8,902 bases of DNA from an uncultured Clostridium sp. (GTDB lineage Bacteria > Cyanobacteriota > Vampirovibrionia > Gastranaerophilales > Gastranaerophilaceae). The translations under genes were made by a program, and so were the position numbers. The notes below the pieces were generated by a model. It saw only the letters and a list, made by a program, of their open reading frames with translations, was not told where the DNA came from and ran no database searches. Shown here piece by piece: positions 1 to 6,514 of the stretch (the first letter of the stretch is position 1; each line of letters begins with the position of its first letter). Location: NCBI GenBank assembly GCA_958449715.1, contig CAUDIU010000071.1:1-8902 (forward strand), in the 5' to 3' direction.

Positions 1-507
1 GTCTGCTTCTTGTATTATAGGAATATATTTATTATCTTTTAAAATAAAATCAATCAAATAACCTGCAATTATTGCAATAATAATTTTTATTCCTATTATT
101 GGTAAAACATAATGCATATGTGTAGGATTTGCTAATAGAATAGGAATTGCTTCATCTGACGTTGCTAAATAAATTGCGATTAATGTGCCTTTTGTAATAA
201 ATTTTCTAATATACAGGGTACTTGCAATTACAGAAAACCCACATTGTGGGATAATTGCAGCTATACTTCCGATTATAGGTGCTGCTTTTTCTGATTTTTT
301 CATAAATGAATTGATTTTATCAGCGTAAAAATACTCGATTAATTCAATTATAAAAAATACGATAAATAATAGCGGTAAAATATGGAAACTGTCTATTATT
401 GCATCTGCTAGCCAATCAGGCATTCCGAAATTTTCGATAATACTGTCAAAGCCTGAAAATAAGTTTTCATTTATTGTGTTTATTTTATTAAGAATTTCTA
501 TTAGCAT
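1..507 (-). CDS. Putative 10-TM heavy-metal/manganese exporter (ArsP_2-like), N-terminal part
   Basis: This open frame of 169 codons begins at an ATG (507-505) and leaves the window without a stop, so only the N-terminal part is seen. It is a very hydrophobic inner-membrane protein. Segments near residues 41-60, 77-97, 108-126 and 133-156 look membrane-spanning. The motifs IPQCGF (86-91) and ATSDEAIPILL (115-125) are the ones I associate with the putative heavy-metal exporter family ArsP_2 (Pfam PF11449), also annotated as putative manganese transporter. The Cys in PQCGF and the acidic SDE lie in membrane segments and could be substrate-facing. The start lies 26 bp after the stop of the tolC-like gene on the same strand, with no terminator between, so co-transcription is likely. 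No strong Shine-Dalgarno is visible. The family call is fairly firm; the actual substrate cannot be read from sequence. Confidence 0.75.
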   Translation of the reverse strand, partial: MLIEILNKINTINENLFSGFDSIIENFGMPDWLADAIIDSFHILPLLFIVFFIIELIEYFYADKINSFMKKSEKAAPIIGSIAAIIPQCGFSVIASTLYIRKFITKGTLIAIYLATSDEAIPILLANPTHMHYVLPIIGIKIIIAIIAGYLIDFILKDNKYIPIIQEAD

Positions 508-533
508 ATTTTAATCATAATATAAACAAGGTT

Positions 534-2030
534 TTATAGAGCTTGTCTATCCTTTCTTTTTTTGTCCTTTTGAATTTCTTTTTCATCACAGCCAAGAACT
601 TTGTTCAAATGTTCTATTAATTCGGCGAAGTGATATTTCATAGCATGTTCTGATTTATGGTGAATATCTACAATGTGATAGTGCATTGCCATTTCAACTT
701 GAATTAAAGCCATGTTATAGTTATATAAACTGTCAATATATTCAGTAACAGCCATTATGTAATCTTTTCTTGCATTTTGGAGTGCTACATAATCTAATTC
801 ATTTGTTTTGTATTTGCTTTCAATAATTTTTAGATTTTCAAGAGCTTGAGTAGCTTCCAGCTTTGCTGTTGGTATTTGATTTTCACTTTTTTCAACATTA
901 TTAAAAGCTCGTTTTACCTCAAAGTATAAATCTTTTTTAAAAAGAACAATTTCATTATCAGCAATATTTATTTGGGCATCAGCGCCTTTAATGCTGTGTT
1001 TTAATTCCATAAGATTAACAGTGGAATTTAAATTTACTCCGACTTGAAAGCTGTTATTTGTGGTTTGTGTAGAATTATTGAATCCGTAACCTGCATTTGC
1101 TGTTAAGTCTGGGAAATATGCTCTTTTTATATATAATAGTGATTGTTCCATTGCTTGTTTTGTTGCAACTAATACATTCAGATCGGGACTGTTATCGTAA
1201 GCAATTTGAACTGCATTTTCTAGCGGAAATGCAAATTTTTCAGGAATAAACTCTTCAGTTTTTGCATTTTTCTCTTCATAAGAAAAATCATTGTTGTATG
1301 CAAATGTTTTTGTATTATTAATTGTATAATTCGGTTGATTTTCAAGGTACATTGAATTGTTGAGGTCGACTCTTGCATTATTATAATTGTTTTTTGCTTC
1401 TAATAATTTTACTTTGGCTTCGCTTAAATTTAATTCAGCTGTAGTAAGGTCAGGTTTTTTCTTTGCTATTTTGACAAAGTTTTCGTTAATTTTTATGTTG
1501 TCTTGTGCAATTTGTAAATATGCTTTAGCTTTTAATAGATTATAATATTTAGCTTTAACATCAAATAATGTTGAGCATAAGCTGTCCATAAATTCATATT
1601 CTGCACCGATTTTATAAAATTCTTCCATTTTAATATATGCAGTAGTTTTCCCGAAATTCCATATTAATTTATTTACAGTTACTCCAACTGTCGGGAGTTC
1701 TCTATAGTGAGAGTTGTAATAAATATTATCTGAATTATTTTCATTATAAAAACCGGCACCTGCACTTATAACTGGGAAATATTGAGATCTCGCTATTCCT
1801 AAATTACTTTTTGCGATGTCTAAATCATATTTTTTCCTTCTAATTTTTGGACTGTTTTTAAAAGCTGTAGCAACACAGTCTAAGACAGACAATGAAATCC
1901 CGTCTTTAATTTCTATGGGATTAAATAATTCATCGTCATCAACTTCTTCTATTGCAAATGTATTTGGAATTCCTGTCAGTAAAAAAATTAAAATTAATAA
2001 TACTTGGCAGACTATTTTTTTGATGCCCAT
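534..2030 (-). CDS. TolC family outer-membrane efflux protein
   Basis: The 498-aa product begins with a typical export signal: basic start (MGIKK), hydrophobic core at residues 7-20 and a likely cleavage after NTFA (about 26). Two outer-membrane efflux protein repeats (PF02321 type) follow. The internal duplication is visible: NSPKIRRKKYDLDIA...RSQYFP (59-86) matches NSPDLNVLVATKQAM...RAYFP (280-307), and each is followed by a beta-strand-like Gly/Asn-rich stretch. The helices around 150-225 and 350-445 are charged and coiled-coil-like. Such proteins form trimeric channels across the outer membrane and periplasm and work with an inner-membrane pump plus adaptor; neither adaptor nor pump is adjacent apart from the metal exporter downstream. 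An odd feature is the C-terminal tail, with seven histidines between residues 450 and 474, then a Lys/Asp-rich end. A -10-like TATAAT ends 6 nt before the ATG and there is no Shine-Dalgarno. Confidence 0.92.
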   Translation of the reverse strand: MGIKKIVCQVLLILIFLLTGIPNTFAIEEVDDDELFNPIEIKDGISLSVLDCVATAFKNSPKIRRKKYDLDIAKSNLGIARSQYFPVISAGAGFYNENNSDNIYYNSHYRELPTVGVTVNKLIWNFGKTTAYIKMEEFYKIGAEYEFMDSLCSTLFDVKAKYYNLLKAKAYLQIAQDNIKINENFVKIAKKKPDLTTAELNLSEAKVKLLEAKNNYNNARVDLNNSMYLENQPNYTINNTKTFAYNNDFSYEEKNAKTEEFIPEKFAFPLENAVQIAYDNSPDLNVLVATKQAMEQSLLYIKRAYFPDLTANAGYGFNNSTQTTNNSFQVGVNLNSTVNLMELKHSIKGADAQINIADNEIVLFKKDLYFEVKRAFNNVEKSENQIPTAKLEATQALENLKIIESKYKTNELDYVALQNARKDYIMAVTEYIDSLYNYNMALIQVEMAMHYHIVDIHHKSEHAMKYHFAELIEHLNKVLGCDEKEIQKDKKRKDRQAL

Positions 2031-2036
2031 AATTTA

Positions 2037-2042
2037 ATTATA
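2037..2042 (-). promoter_or_regulatory. -10 box of tolC-like gene, predicted leaderless start
   Basis: A perfect TATAAT on the minus strand is followed by TAAATT and then the ATG of the tolC-like gene. With usual sigma-70 geometry, transcription would start on the A of the ATG. A perfect TTGACA (2055-2050) lies only 7 bp upstream of this hexamer, too close to be its -35 box, and no good -35 is seen at 16-18 bp. The tRNA-Lys terminator just upstream means the gene needs its own promoter in this 46-bp gap. Confidence 0.5.
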
Positions 2043-2076
2043 CAACATGTGTCAAGTTTTTATTTTTATTTGTAAT

Positions 2077-2108
2077 AAAAAAAGATAGGATTTAATCCTA
2101 TCTTTTTT

Positions 2109-2109
<1 letters not shown>
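2077..2109 (-). terminator. Intrinsic terminator after tRNA-Lys
   Basis: A 15-bp perfect stem (arms 2077-2091 and 2095-2109) with a 3-nt loop has a GATAGGAT core flanked by A and T runs, so on the minus strand it ends in seven T. It starts right at the encoded CCA end of tRNA-Lys and lies before the tolC-like gene. It should stop tRNA-Lys transcription and uncouple it from tolC. The symmetry would let it work in both directions. Confidence 0.85.
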
Positions 2110-2184
<75 letters not shown>

Positions 2185-2202
2185 TTTTTTATTTCCATAA
2201 TT

Positions 2203-2230
2203 ATTATACAACCTGATTTTAAATTTGCAA
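2203..2230 (-). promoter_or_regulatory. Promoter of tRNA-Lys
   Basis: On the minus strand, TTGCAA (2230-2225) lies 16 bp from a perfect TATAAT (2208-2203). The predicted transcript starts near 2196, about 12 nt before the tRNA 5' end. The sequence GTTGTATAAT here is also found at the -10 region of the tolC-like gene (2046-2037), so the two promoters are alike around the -10 box. Confidence 0.65.
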
Positions 2231-2253
2231 TAAATTCTTTATTGGAGTATAAT
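2225..2253 (+). promoter_or_regulatory. Promoter of nucleotidyltransferase gene, near-leaderless
   Basis: TTGCAA (2225-2230) lies 17 bp from a perfect TATAAT (2248-2253). TTGCAA is its own reverse complement, and the same six bases serve as the -35 box of the divergent tRNA-Lys promoter. The expected start near 2260 leaves a leader of about 3 nt before the ATG at 2263. The GGAG at 2244-2247 is upstream of the -10 box and so would not be in this transcript. Confidence 0.6.
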
Positions 2254-2262
2254 AAGAACATT

Positions 2263-3285
2263 ATGAGTGAGAATATAAAAGCAATGATTATGTCTGCAGG
2301 GGTTGGCTCTCGCTTGGAACCGTTAACATTATCGATTCCTAAACCTCTAGTGCCTATTGCAAATAGACCTGTAATGGATATATTATTTGAAAAACTTTCT
2401 AAAATAGGGGTTACAGATGTAATTTGTAATACTTATTACTTAGCAGACAAAATTGTTGAAAGATATTCTGATAACAATTTTGGTATTAATTTTAATTATA
2501 TAAAAGAAGAAACTTTATCAGGTACTGCAGGTGGAGTCAAAAAATGTCAATCATTTTTTGATAAAGATAGTGCTTTTTTAGTTTTGTCAGCTGATGGCTT
2601 ATCTGATGTAGATTTGGAAAAAGCTATTGAACATCATAAGAATACAGGAGCTGTTGCAACAATAGGTATAAAAAAAATTGCTATGGAAGATGTTCCACAT
2701 TTTGGTGTTGTAGTTACTGATAATAATGGTTATATTACTGAATTTCAGGAAAAACCTTCTGTAGAAGAAGCTAAAAGTAATTATATAAATACAGGAATTT
2801 ATATTTTTGATTATAAAATATTTGATTATATTCCAGAAAATACTTTTTATGATTTTGCAAAAAATGTTTTTCCAAAATTAGTTGAAGAACATGAAATAAA
2901 CACATTTGATGTGAGTGAATACTGGAGTGATATCGGTACAATAAATCAATATATCCAATCAAATCATGATGTATTTTTTAGCAAGTGTAACTTCCCACAT
3001 GATAAAATTGTAGAATTACAAAATGGTGCAAGTTATATTGCAGATGTGTCATGTGAAATTTCTCAAAATGTAACTTTTAAAGGAAAATCAGTAATTGGAA
3101 AAAATACCAAAATTGGTAAAAACTCTATAATAGAGAATTCAATCATTTGGGATAATGTAGTAATCAGTGACGGTGTTCATATTGAAAATTGTGTAATTGC
3201 ATCTGATTGTGTGATTAAGATGAATTTGCATTCTCAAATTGTTGGTGCAAATGAATTAATTGAAGAGAAATCTTTGCAAGTTTAG
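2263..3285 (+). CDS. NDP-sugar synthase / sugar-phosphate nucleotidyltransferase (mannose-1-P guanylyltransferase-like)
   Basis: The 340-aa product has an N-terminal nucleotidyl transferase domain (PF00483 type) and a C-terminal left-handed beta-helix. The nucleotide-binding signature is AMIMSAGVGSRLEPLT (7-22), with the conserved IPKPLVP at 25-31. Other family motifs are LSADGLSDVDL (108-118, metal-binding Asp), FQEKPS (161-166), NTGIYIFD (176-183) and YWSDIGT (220-226). From about 259 to 320 there are hexapeptide-like repeats (for example SVIGKNTKIGKNSI). Such cytoplasmic enzymes join a sugar 1-phosphate to an NTP, giving NDP-sugar plus pyrophosphate for envelope glycans; the base and sugar cannot be settled here. 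The frame is open upstream to an ATG at 2143, but that start lies inside tRNA-Lys and upstream of the promoter. ATG 2263 puts the signature at the normal distance from the N terminus. Confidence 0.85.
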   Translation: MSENIKAMIMSAGVGSRLEPLTLSIPKPLVPIANRPVMDILFEKLSKIGVTDVICNTYYLADKIVERYSDNNFGINFNYIKEETLSGTAGGVKKCQSFFDKDSAFLVLSADGLSDVDLEKAIEHHKNTGAVATIGIKKIAMEDVPHFGVVVTDNNGYITEFQEKPSVEEAKSNYINTGIYIFDYKIFDYIPENTFYDFAKNVFPKLVEEHEINTFDVSEYWSDIGTINQYIQSNHDVFFSKCNFPHDKIVELQNGASYIADVSCEISQNVTFKGKSVIGKNTKIGKNSIIENSIIWDNVVISDGVHIENCVIASDCVIKMNLHSQIVGANELIEEKSLQV

Positions 3286-3298
3286 TACTTGATTTTTT
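3277..3298 (+). terminator. Short intrinsic terminator overlapping the stop codon
   Basis: A 5-bp perfect stem, CAAGT (3277-3281) with ACTTG (3287-3291), encloses a 5-nt loop and is followed one base later by six T (3293-3298). The TAG stop codon of the nucleotidyltransferase gene (3283-3285) lies in the loop. The stem is short, so strength is uncertain. Confidence 0.45.
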
Positions 3299-3438
3299 AT
3301 GTTTTTAATGCTAAATTTAACATAGTTTGAAAATTAAATATCTTGGGACTGAGGCACTCTATCGAACGAATAAGTATTATTTGAGAGAAAAAAGATAATG
3401 TAAATGTTGCTAAAGTCTCATAAATCCAGAATACATCT
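3286..3438. other. Intergenic spacer with a tRNA-5'-end-like segment
   Basis: No coding frame is supported in these 153 bp before the CAT tRNA. The segment TGGGACTGAGGC (3344-3355) matches the first bases of that tRNA with its preceding T (TGGGACTGTGGC, 3438-3449) at 11 of 12 positions. The segment AGTCTCA (3414-3420) could pair with TGGGACT at 3344-3350 (7 bp with one G-T), closing a 63-nt loop, or with the same heptamer at the start of the tRNA. I found no convincing promoter for the tRNA here. Confidence 0.35.
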
Positions 3439-3510
<72 letters not shown>

Positions 3511-3612
3511 GTTTTTTGTTGTTTAATTTTATTTTATGGATTGTATTAAAATTTATTAATTATTGTAAATTTGTATATTTATATGTGCAAATTTTTTATT
3601 TTTGTTTTTTAC

Positions 3613-3634
3613 TTTAATAAATCAATTTATTAAA
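3613..3634. repeat. Perfect 10-bp inverted repeat upstream of the 103-aa gene
   Basis: TTTAATAAAT (3613-3622) and its exact reverse complement ATTTATTAAA (3625-3634) flank a 2-nt centre, CA. The repeat ends 4 bp before the Shine-Dalgarno sequence of the next gene. As DNA it could be an operator for a dimeric regulator; as RNA a hairpin with so short a loop would lose its central pairs. It is almost pure A/T, so chance in this composition is a real alternative. Confidence 0.45.
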
Positions 3635-3638
3635 ATTT

Positions 3639-3642
3639 GGAG
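3639..3642 (+). promoter_or_regulatory. Shine-Dalgarno of the 103-aa gene
   Basis: GGAG lies 5 nt before the ATG at 3648, a normal spacing. It supports this start and shows that the organism also uses ordinary ribosome binding sites, in contrast to several leaderless-looking genes nearby. Confidence 0.75.
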
Positions 3643-3647
3643 AAATT

Positions 3648-3959
3648 ATGCAGGTAAGTCAAAATTATAATAATAGACTCGCTTTTGTAGGTTTTTATAA
3701 AGTTCAAGGTTCTAATAAAAATATAAAAAATCTAAAAAATAGTTTTATTAACAAAGATAATGATTTTTTGACATTAAGTGTAAAAAAAGATAATAAAGAA
3801 AGGGTCTTATACTTATTTTCAGGTGAAGATATTAATACATTTCTTGATTTAACTAAAAAAGTTATATTTTTTGATTTTAGACATAATATTGAAAAATATA
3901 TGCCTAAAATACCTGAAAAAATTTCAATTAAAGAAGCAAAGACTCTTTTGAATAAATAA
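3648..3959 (+). CDS. Hypothetical protein, 103 aa
   Basis: I do not recognise this protein. It is small, soluble and basic, rich in Lys and Asn, with no signal peptide or membrane segment. The N-terminal 35 residues (NYNNRLAFVGFYKVQG, then an Asn/Lys stretch) look partly disordered. The middle (41-60, FLTLSVKKDNKERVLYLFSG) reads as two beta strands around a charged turn, and 60-103 looks helical with a conserved-looking SIKEAKTLL end. A good Shine-Dalgarno, a start in the expected place and a strong terminator immediately after the stop make it a real single-gene unit. It is convergent with the 351-aa unknown gene, so no operon context hints at a role. The AT-rich inverted repeat just upstream may regulate it. 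No function is proposed. Confidence 0.75.
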   Translation: MQVSQNYNNRLAFVGFYKVQGSNKNIKNLKNSFINKDNDFLTLSVKKDNKERVLYLFSGEDINTFLDLTKKVIFFDFRHNIEKYMPKIPEKISIKEAKTLLNK

Positions 3960-3987
3960 AAATCCCATAGATAATAATGGGATTTTT
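3958..3987. terminator. Bidirectional intrinsic terminator between convergent genes
   Basis: An 11-bp perfect stem (3958-3968 with 3977-3987) has a CCCAT/ATGGG core, an 8-nt loop, and runs of A on one side and T on the other. It overlaps the last bases of the 103-aa gene's stop codon and lies 23 bp beyond the stop of the minus-strand 351-aa gene. The A/T symmetry means it can end both transcripts. Confidence 0.88.
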
Positions 3988-4010
3988 ATTTGATATGTTT
4001 GTTTTATTTA

Positions 4011-5066
4011 TTATGCATTATTTCCGAATAGACAACCTAGAACAAGTCCTGCTGCAGCAACAATTCCTCCACCTTTTAAAGTTTTATTCCATTTGAATGA
4101 TTTATAGGCTTTGGTTAATGCTTCAGGAGCATCTTTTTTGAATGCTTTAGCTGTATCATCCCAGTATTTTTTTACTCCATCAGTAACTCCTGTTTGAAGT
4201 TGTTTTATATATTCTTTTTTAGCATCAATACGACCTTGATATAAGTTTAGAAGATTTTCTTTTGTTCCATGTTTTGCAGCTATTTTTTTAGCTTTTTCTG
4301 CGATTTCTGCTTCTGTGCCTTTAAGTTTAAAAGTTTCAGCGTTATCGATGAAGAATTTTTCTAAATCAGCGACTTTTGCATCTTTAGGTAATTTGTCTAT
4401 TTTTGTTTTAATGCTTTCTAATTTTTTCAATTGTTCTGAGTTATAATCTAAAGAGAAATGATTTAATGCTTTTTCTGCTTGTGTTGCAAGTTTTGTTTTG
4501 TCGATTTTGTCTAATTCAGGTTTTGCTAAATCAACAAGAGCTTTTGCATCTTTTGGAGTTTTAATGCTATCTGGTAATAATTTTTTAGTATCTTCTGGAA
4601 GGTCCTCAAGTTTTGTTGCATTAGCTAATTTTTCAATTGCATTATATTGTTCTAAATTTTTAACACCTAACATATCAAATGTTGGTTGAGCTTTTATTTT
4701 ATATAATTCTTTAAATGATTCTTCTTTAATTGATTTTATAGATTCTTTGCTAATATTTTTCATTATTGTTTCATCAACTTTACCGTCTTTAATAGGGTTT
4801 GTTCCAAAATAGTAAATACCTGCACCTGTACCAGCTCCTGCAATAGTACCTAGAGTTAAACCTGTAGTAAGTCCAGAACCTGATTTTTGGAATGTATCAG
4901 CTTGAGGTTGTTGGTAACCTTGGAATGCAGGTTGATTTTGTGTTTGACCTTGAATTTGTCCTGCTTGTTGAGCAAAATATTGTTGTGCTAAAAAATCTTC
5001 ATTGTTGTTTAAATATGGATTGTTGTATGCATTCATTCCATATAAATTTGAAATTTCCCCTGACAT
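4011..5066 (-). CDS. Unknown protein with Q/N-rich N terminus and two likely membrane segments, 351 aa
   Basis: I do not recognise a family. Four parts are visible. Residues 1-62 are low-complexity and rich in Gln, Asn and Tyr (for example FLAQQYFAQQ and FQGYQQPQ), with no charged signal-peptide start. Residues 65-87 form a glycine-zipper-like hydrophobic segment (GLTLGTIAGAGTGAGIYYFG). Residues 92-330 are highly charged, Lys/Glu/Ala-rich and mostly helical, with repeated short units such as KNLEQYNAIEKLANATKLEDLP and SEQLKKLESIKTKIDKLP. Residues 332-347 are a second short Gly/Ala hydrophobic segment (GGGIVAAAGLVLGCLFG) at the very C terminus. The middle domain is therefore probably held at the membrane at both ends; topology is unknown. 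It is a single gene between aroA upstream (107-bp gap) and a shared terminator downstream. AGG-containing repeats precede the start. Confidence 0.8.
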   Translation of the reverse strand: MSGEISNLYGMNAYNNPYLNNNEDFLAQQYFAQQAGQIQGQTQNQPAFQGYQQPQADTFQKSGSGLTTGLTLGTIAGAGTGAGIYYFGTNPIKDGKVDETIMKNISKESIKSIKEESFKELYKIKAQPTFDMLGVKNLEQYNAIEKLANATKLEDLPEDTKKLLPDSIKTPKDAKALVDLAKPELDKIDKTKLATQAEKALNHFSLDYNSEQLKKLESIKTKIDKLPKDAKVADLEKFFIDNAETFKLKGTEAEIAEKAKKIAAKHGTKENLLNLYQGRIDAKKEYIKQLQTGVTDGVKKYWDDTAKAFKKDAPEALTKAYKSFKWNKTLKGGGIVAAAGLVLGCLFGNNA

Positions 5067-5084
5067 AACCTTAAACCTTAACCT
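5067..5084 (-). promoter_or_regulatory. Tandem AGGTT repeats before the 351-aa gene
   Basis: The minus strand reads AAGGTTAAGGTTTAAGGTT directly before the ATG, giving three AAGG copies that end about 2, 9 and 15 nt from the start codon. The middle copy has a reasonable Shine-Dalgarno distance. A GATAAT hexamer (5100-5095) lies farther upstream and could be a weak -10 box, without a good -35. Confidence 0.35.
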
Positions 5085-5172
5085 TTCAATATTAATTATC
5101 CTAACCTTGTTTATATAAAAAATTTTTGTCAGGTAAAATTGCTAAATTGAAATTTTATAACTTAATATTTCT

Positions 5173-6447
5173 TTACAAAGATAAAGAATTAAATAATTTA
5201 TCAAATTCAGGGAAAGATATGTCCACCCATTGAAAGCCGTTGATTGTGATAGGTTTGTCACAAATTAATCCTGCTACATACAAGCTCATTGCAAGTCTGT
5301 GATCGTGATATGTTTCAACTTCTGTATCGCCTTTGAGATTTGTTTTGCCGTTAATAATAAACCCATCAGGAGTTTCTTCAATGTCTGCCCCGATTTTTTT
5401 GAGCTCAGTCACAACTGCTTTAATTCTATCAGATTCTTTGTTCCTTAAATCTTGGGCATCTTTAATTATTGTAGTTCCTTTTGCTTGAGTTGCAAGAACT
5501 GCGATTACAGGAAGTTCGTCGATTAGTCTTGGAATTATTTCTCCTTCAATAGCGCAGGCTTTGAGATCTGAATAAGAAATTTGGATATCTCCGACATCTT
5601 CGCCTGAAATATTTCTTTTATCTAAAATTTCTATATTCCCGCCCATTTTTTCAGCTACTTCAATAATGCCTGTTCTTGTCGGGTTTAGGCCTACATTTTT
5701 TAATATTATTTTAGAATTAGGAACGATTAATCCTGCAACAATAAAGTAGGCTGCAGATGATATATCGCCGCAGATTTCAATAGTTTTTGGCTCAAGCTCT
5801 GATTTTTCTATTGTAACAGTTGTATTATTAACTGTGATATTTGCTCCCATGTATTTGAGCATTATTTCAGTGTGATTTCTTGATACATAAGGCTCTGTAA
5901 ATGATGTTTGCCCATCAATATTTAGACCTGCTAATAATATACAAGATTTCACCTGAGCAGAAGCGAGTTTTGAAACATAATTAATAGGTTGTAATTTTTG
6001 TCCATAAATCTTTAATGGAGCTTTAAATTCATTTGATTCAATTTTAGCTCCCATAAGTGCTAATGGTTCAATTACTCTTTTCATCGGACGTTTTGAAAGG
6101 CTTTCATCGCCGATTAATGTCGAATTAAAATTTTGTCCCGCAAGAATTCCAGACATAAGTCGCATTGTAGTCCCTGAATTTCCACAATCAAGTTGTGTTT
6201 GCGGAGCTGATAATATGCCTTTTGATTTTACAATTAATTCTTCATTTATAAATTCCGCATCAATTCCTAAAGTTTTGCAAACTTTTAAAGATGATAGAGG
6301 ATCTTGCCCTTTTGAAAAATTTTTAATTACAGATTTCCCTCTTGCTAGTGAGGTAAACATAATTGCTCTATGGGAAATTGATTTATCTGAAGGGATTGTA
6401 ACAGACCCTTTTAGTCCTTTTTGTGATTTTAGTATAATTTTTTGCAT
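5173..6447 (-). CDS. aroA: 3-phosphoshikimate 1-carboxyvinyltransferase (EPSP synthase), class II
   Basis: This cytoplasmic enzyme transfers the enolpyruvyl group of phosphoenolpyruvate to shikimate 3-phosphate, the sixth step towards chorismate and aromatic amino acids. The 424-aa length is normal. Visible signatures are SDKSISHR (20-27, Lys and Arg for substrate), CGNSGTTMRL (88-97), KRPMKRVIEPL (119-129), SAQVKS (163-168), RNHTE (190-194), GDISSAAYF (227-235), NPTRTG (255-260), IDELPVIA (309-316, catalytic Asp region), KESDR (337-341) and DHRLAMS (382-388). SAQVKS, RxHxE and NxTR are marks of class II enzymes. The PEP-loop position that is Ala in the Agrobacterium CP4 enzyme is Gly here (Gly92). 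The gene stands alone rather than in an aro operon. A TGC-TAAAAT extended -10 box ends 6 nt before the ATG and no Shine-Dalgarno is seen. I see no G/C-containing terminator after its stop. Confidence 0.96.
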   Translation of the reverse strand: MQKIILKSQKGLKGSVTIPSDKSISHRAIMFTSLARGKSVIKNFSKGQDPLSSLKVCKTLGIDAEFINEELIVKSKGILSAPQTQLDCGNSGTTMRLMSGILAGQNFNSTLIGDESLSKRPMKRVIEPLALMGAKIESNEFKAPLKIYGQKLQPINYVSKLASAQVKSCILLAGLNIDGQTSFTEPYVSRNHTEIMLKYMGANITVNNTTVTIEKSELEPKTIEICGDISSAAYFIVAGLIVPNSKIILKNVGLNPTRTGIIEVAEKMGGNIEILDKRNISGEDVGDIQISYSDLKACAIEGEIIPRLIDELPVIAVLATQAKGTTIIKDAQDLRNKESDRIKAVVTELKKIGADIEETPDGFIINGKTNLKGDTEVETYHDHRLAMSLYVAGLICDKPITINGFQWVDISFPEFDKLFNSLSL

Positions 6448-6453
6448 AAGTTG

Positions 6454-6462
6454 ATTTTAGCA
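6454..6462 (-). promoter_or_regulatory. Extended -10 box of aroA, predicted leaderless start
   Basis: The minus strand reads TGCTAAAAT (6462-6454), then CAACTT, then the aroA ATG at 6447. This is an extended -10 element (TGn plus TAAAAT), which can work with a poor -35; TTATCA is found 18 bp upstream. Transcription would begin on the A of the ATG. No purine-rich ribosome site lies in the 20 bp before the start. Confidence 0.5.
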
Positions 6463-6514
6463 TGAAATAAATGTTTATGATAATATAAAACAAGATATTA
6501 AGTTATTTCTAAAT

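Noticed and set aside
1816..2037. Plus-strand 73-codon frame
   Set aside because: Antisense shadow of the signal-peptide region of the tolC-like gene; no ribosome site or family likeness.
2050..2055. Perfect TTGACA (minus strand) as -35 box of tolC
   Set aside because: It is only 7 bp from the TATAAT hexamer, and 17 bp downstream lies TTATGG, which overlaps the start codon.
2244..2247. GGAG as Shine-Dalgarno of the nucleotidyltransferase
   Set aside because: It is 15 nt from the ATG, too far, and lies upstream of the -10 box, outside the predicted transcript.
2771..2962. Minus-strand 63-codon frame
   Set aside because: Antisense to the conserved core of the nucleotidyltransferase; composition is not protein-like.
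3286..3438. T-box or other known riboswitch in the spacer before the CAT tRNA
   Set aside because: No T-box core sequence, no antiterminator and no downstream synthetase or amino-acid gene; only a weak 7-bp helix could be drawn.
4498..4689. Plus-strand 63-codon frame
   Set aside because: Antisense to the Lys/Glu-rich domain of the 351-aa gene; the Ser/Phe-rich product is what one expects from reading AAA/GAA codons backwards.
5110..5172. Terminator after aroA
   Set aside because: Only AT-only palindromes are present, with no stable G/C-containing stem, so no intrinsic terminator is claimed.
6215..6454. Plus-strand 79-codon frame
   Set aside because: Antisense to the aroA N terminus, whose motifs are clear; no start signal of its own.
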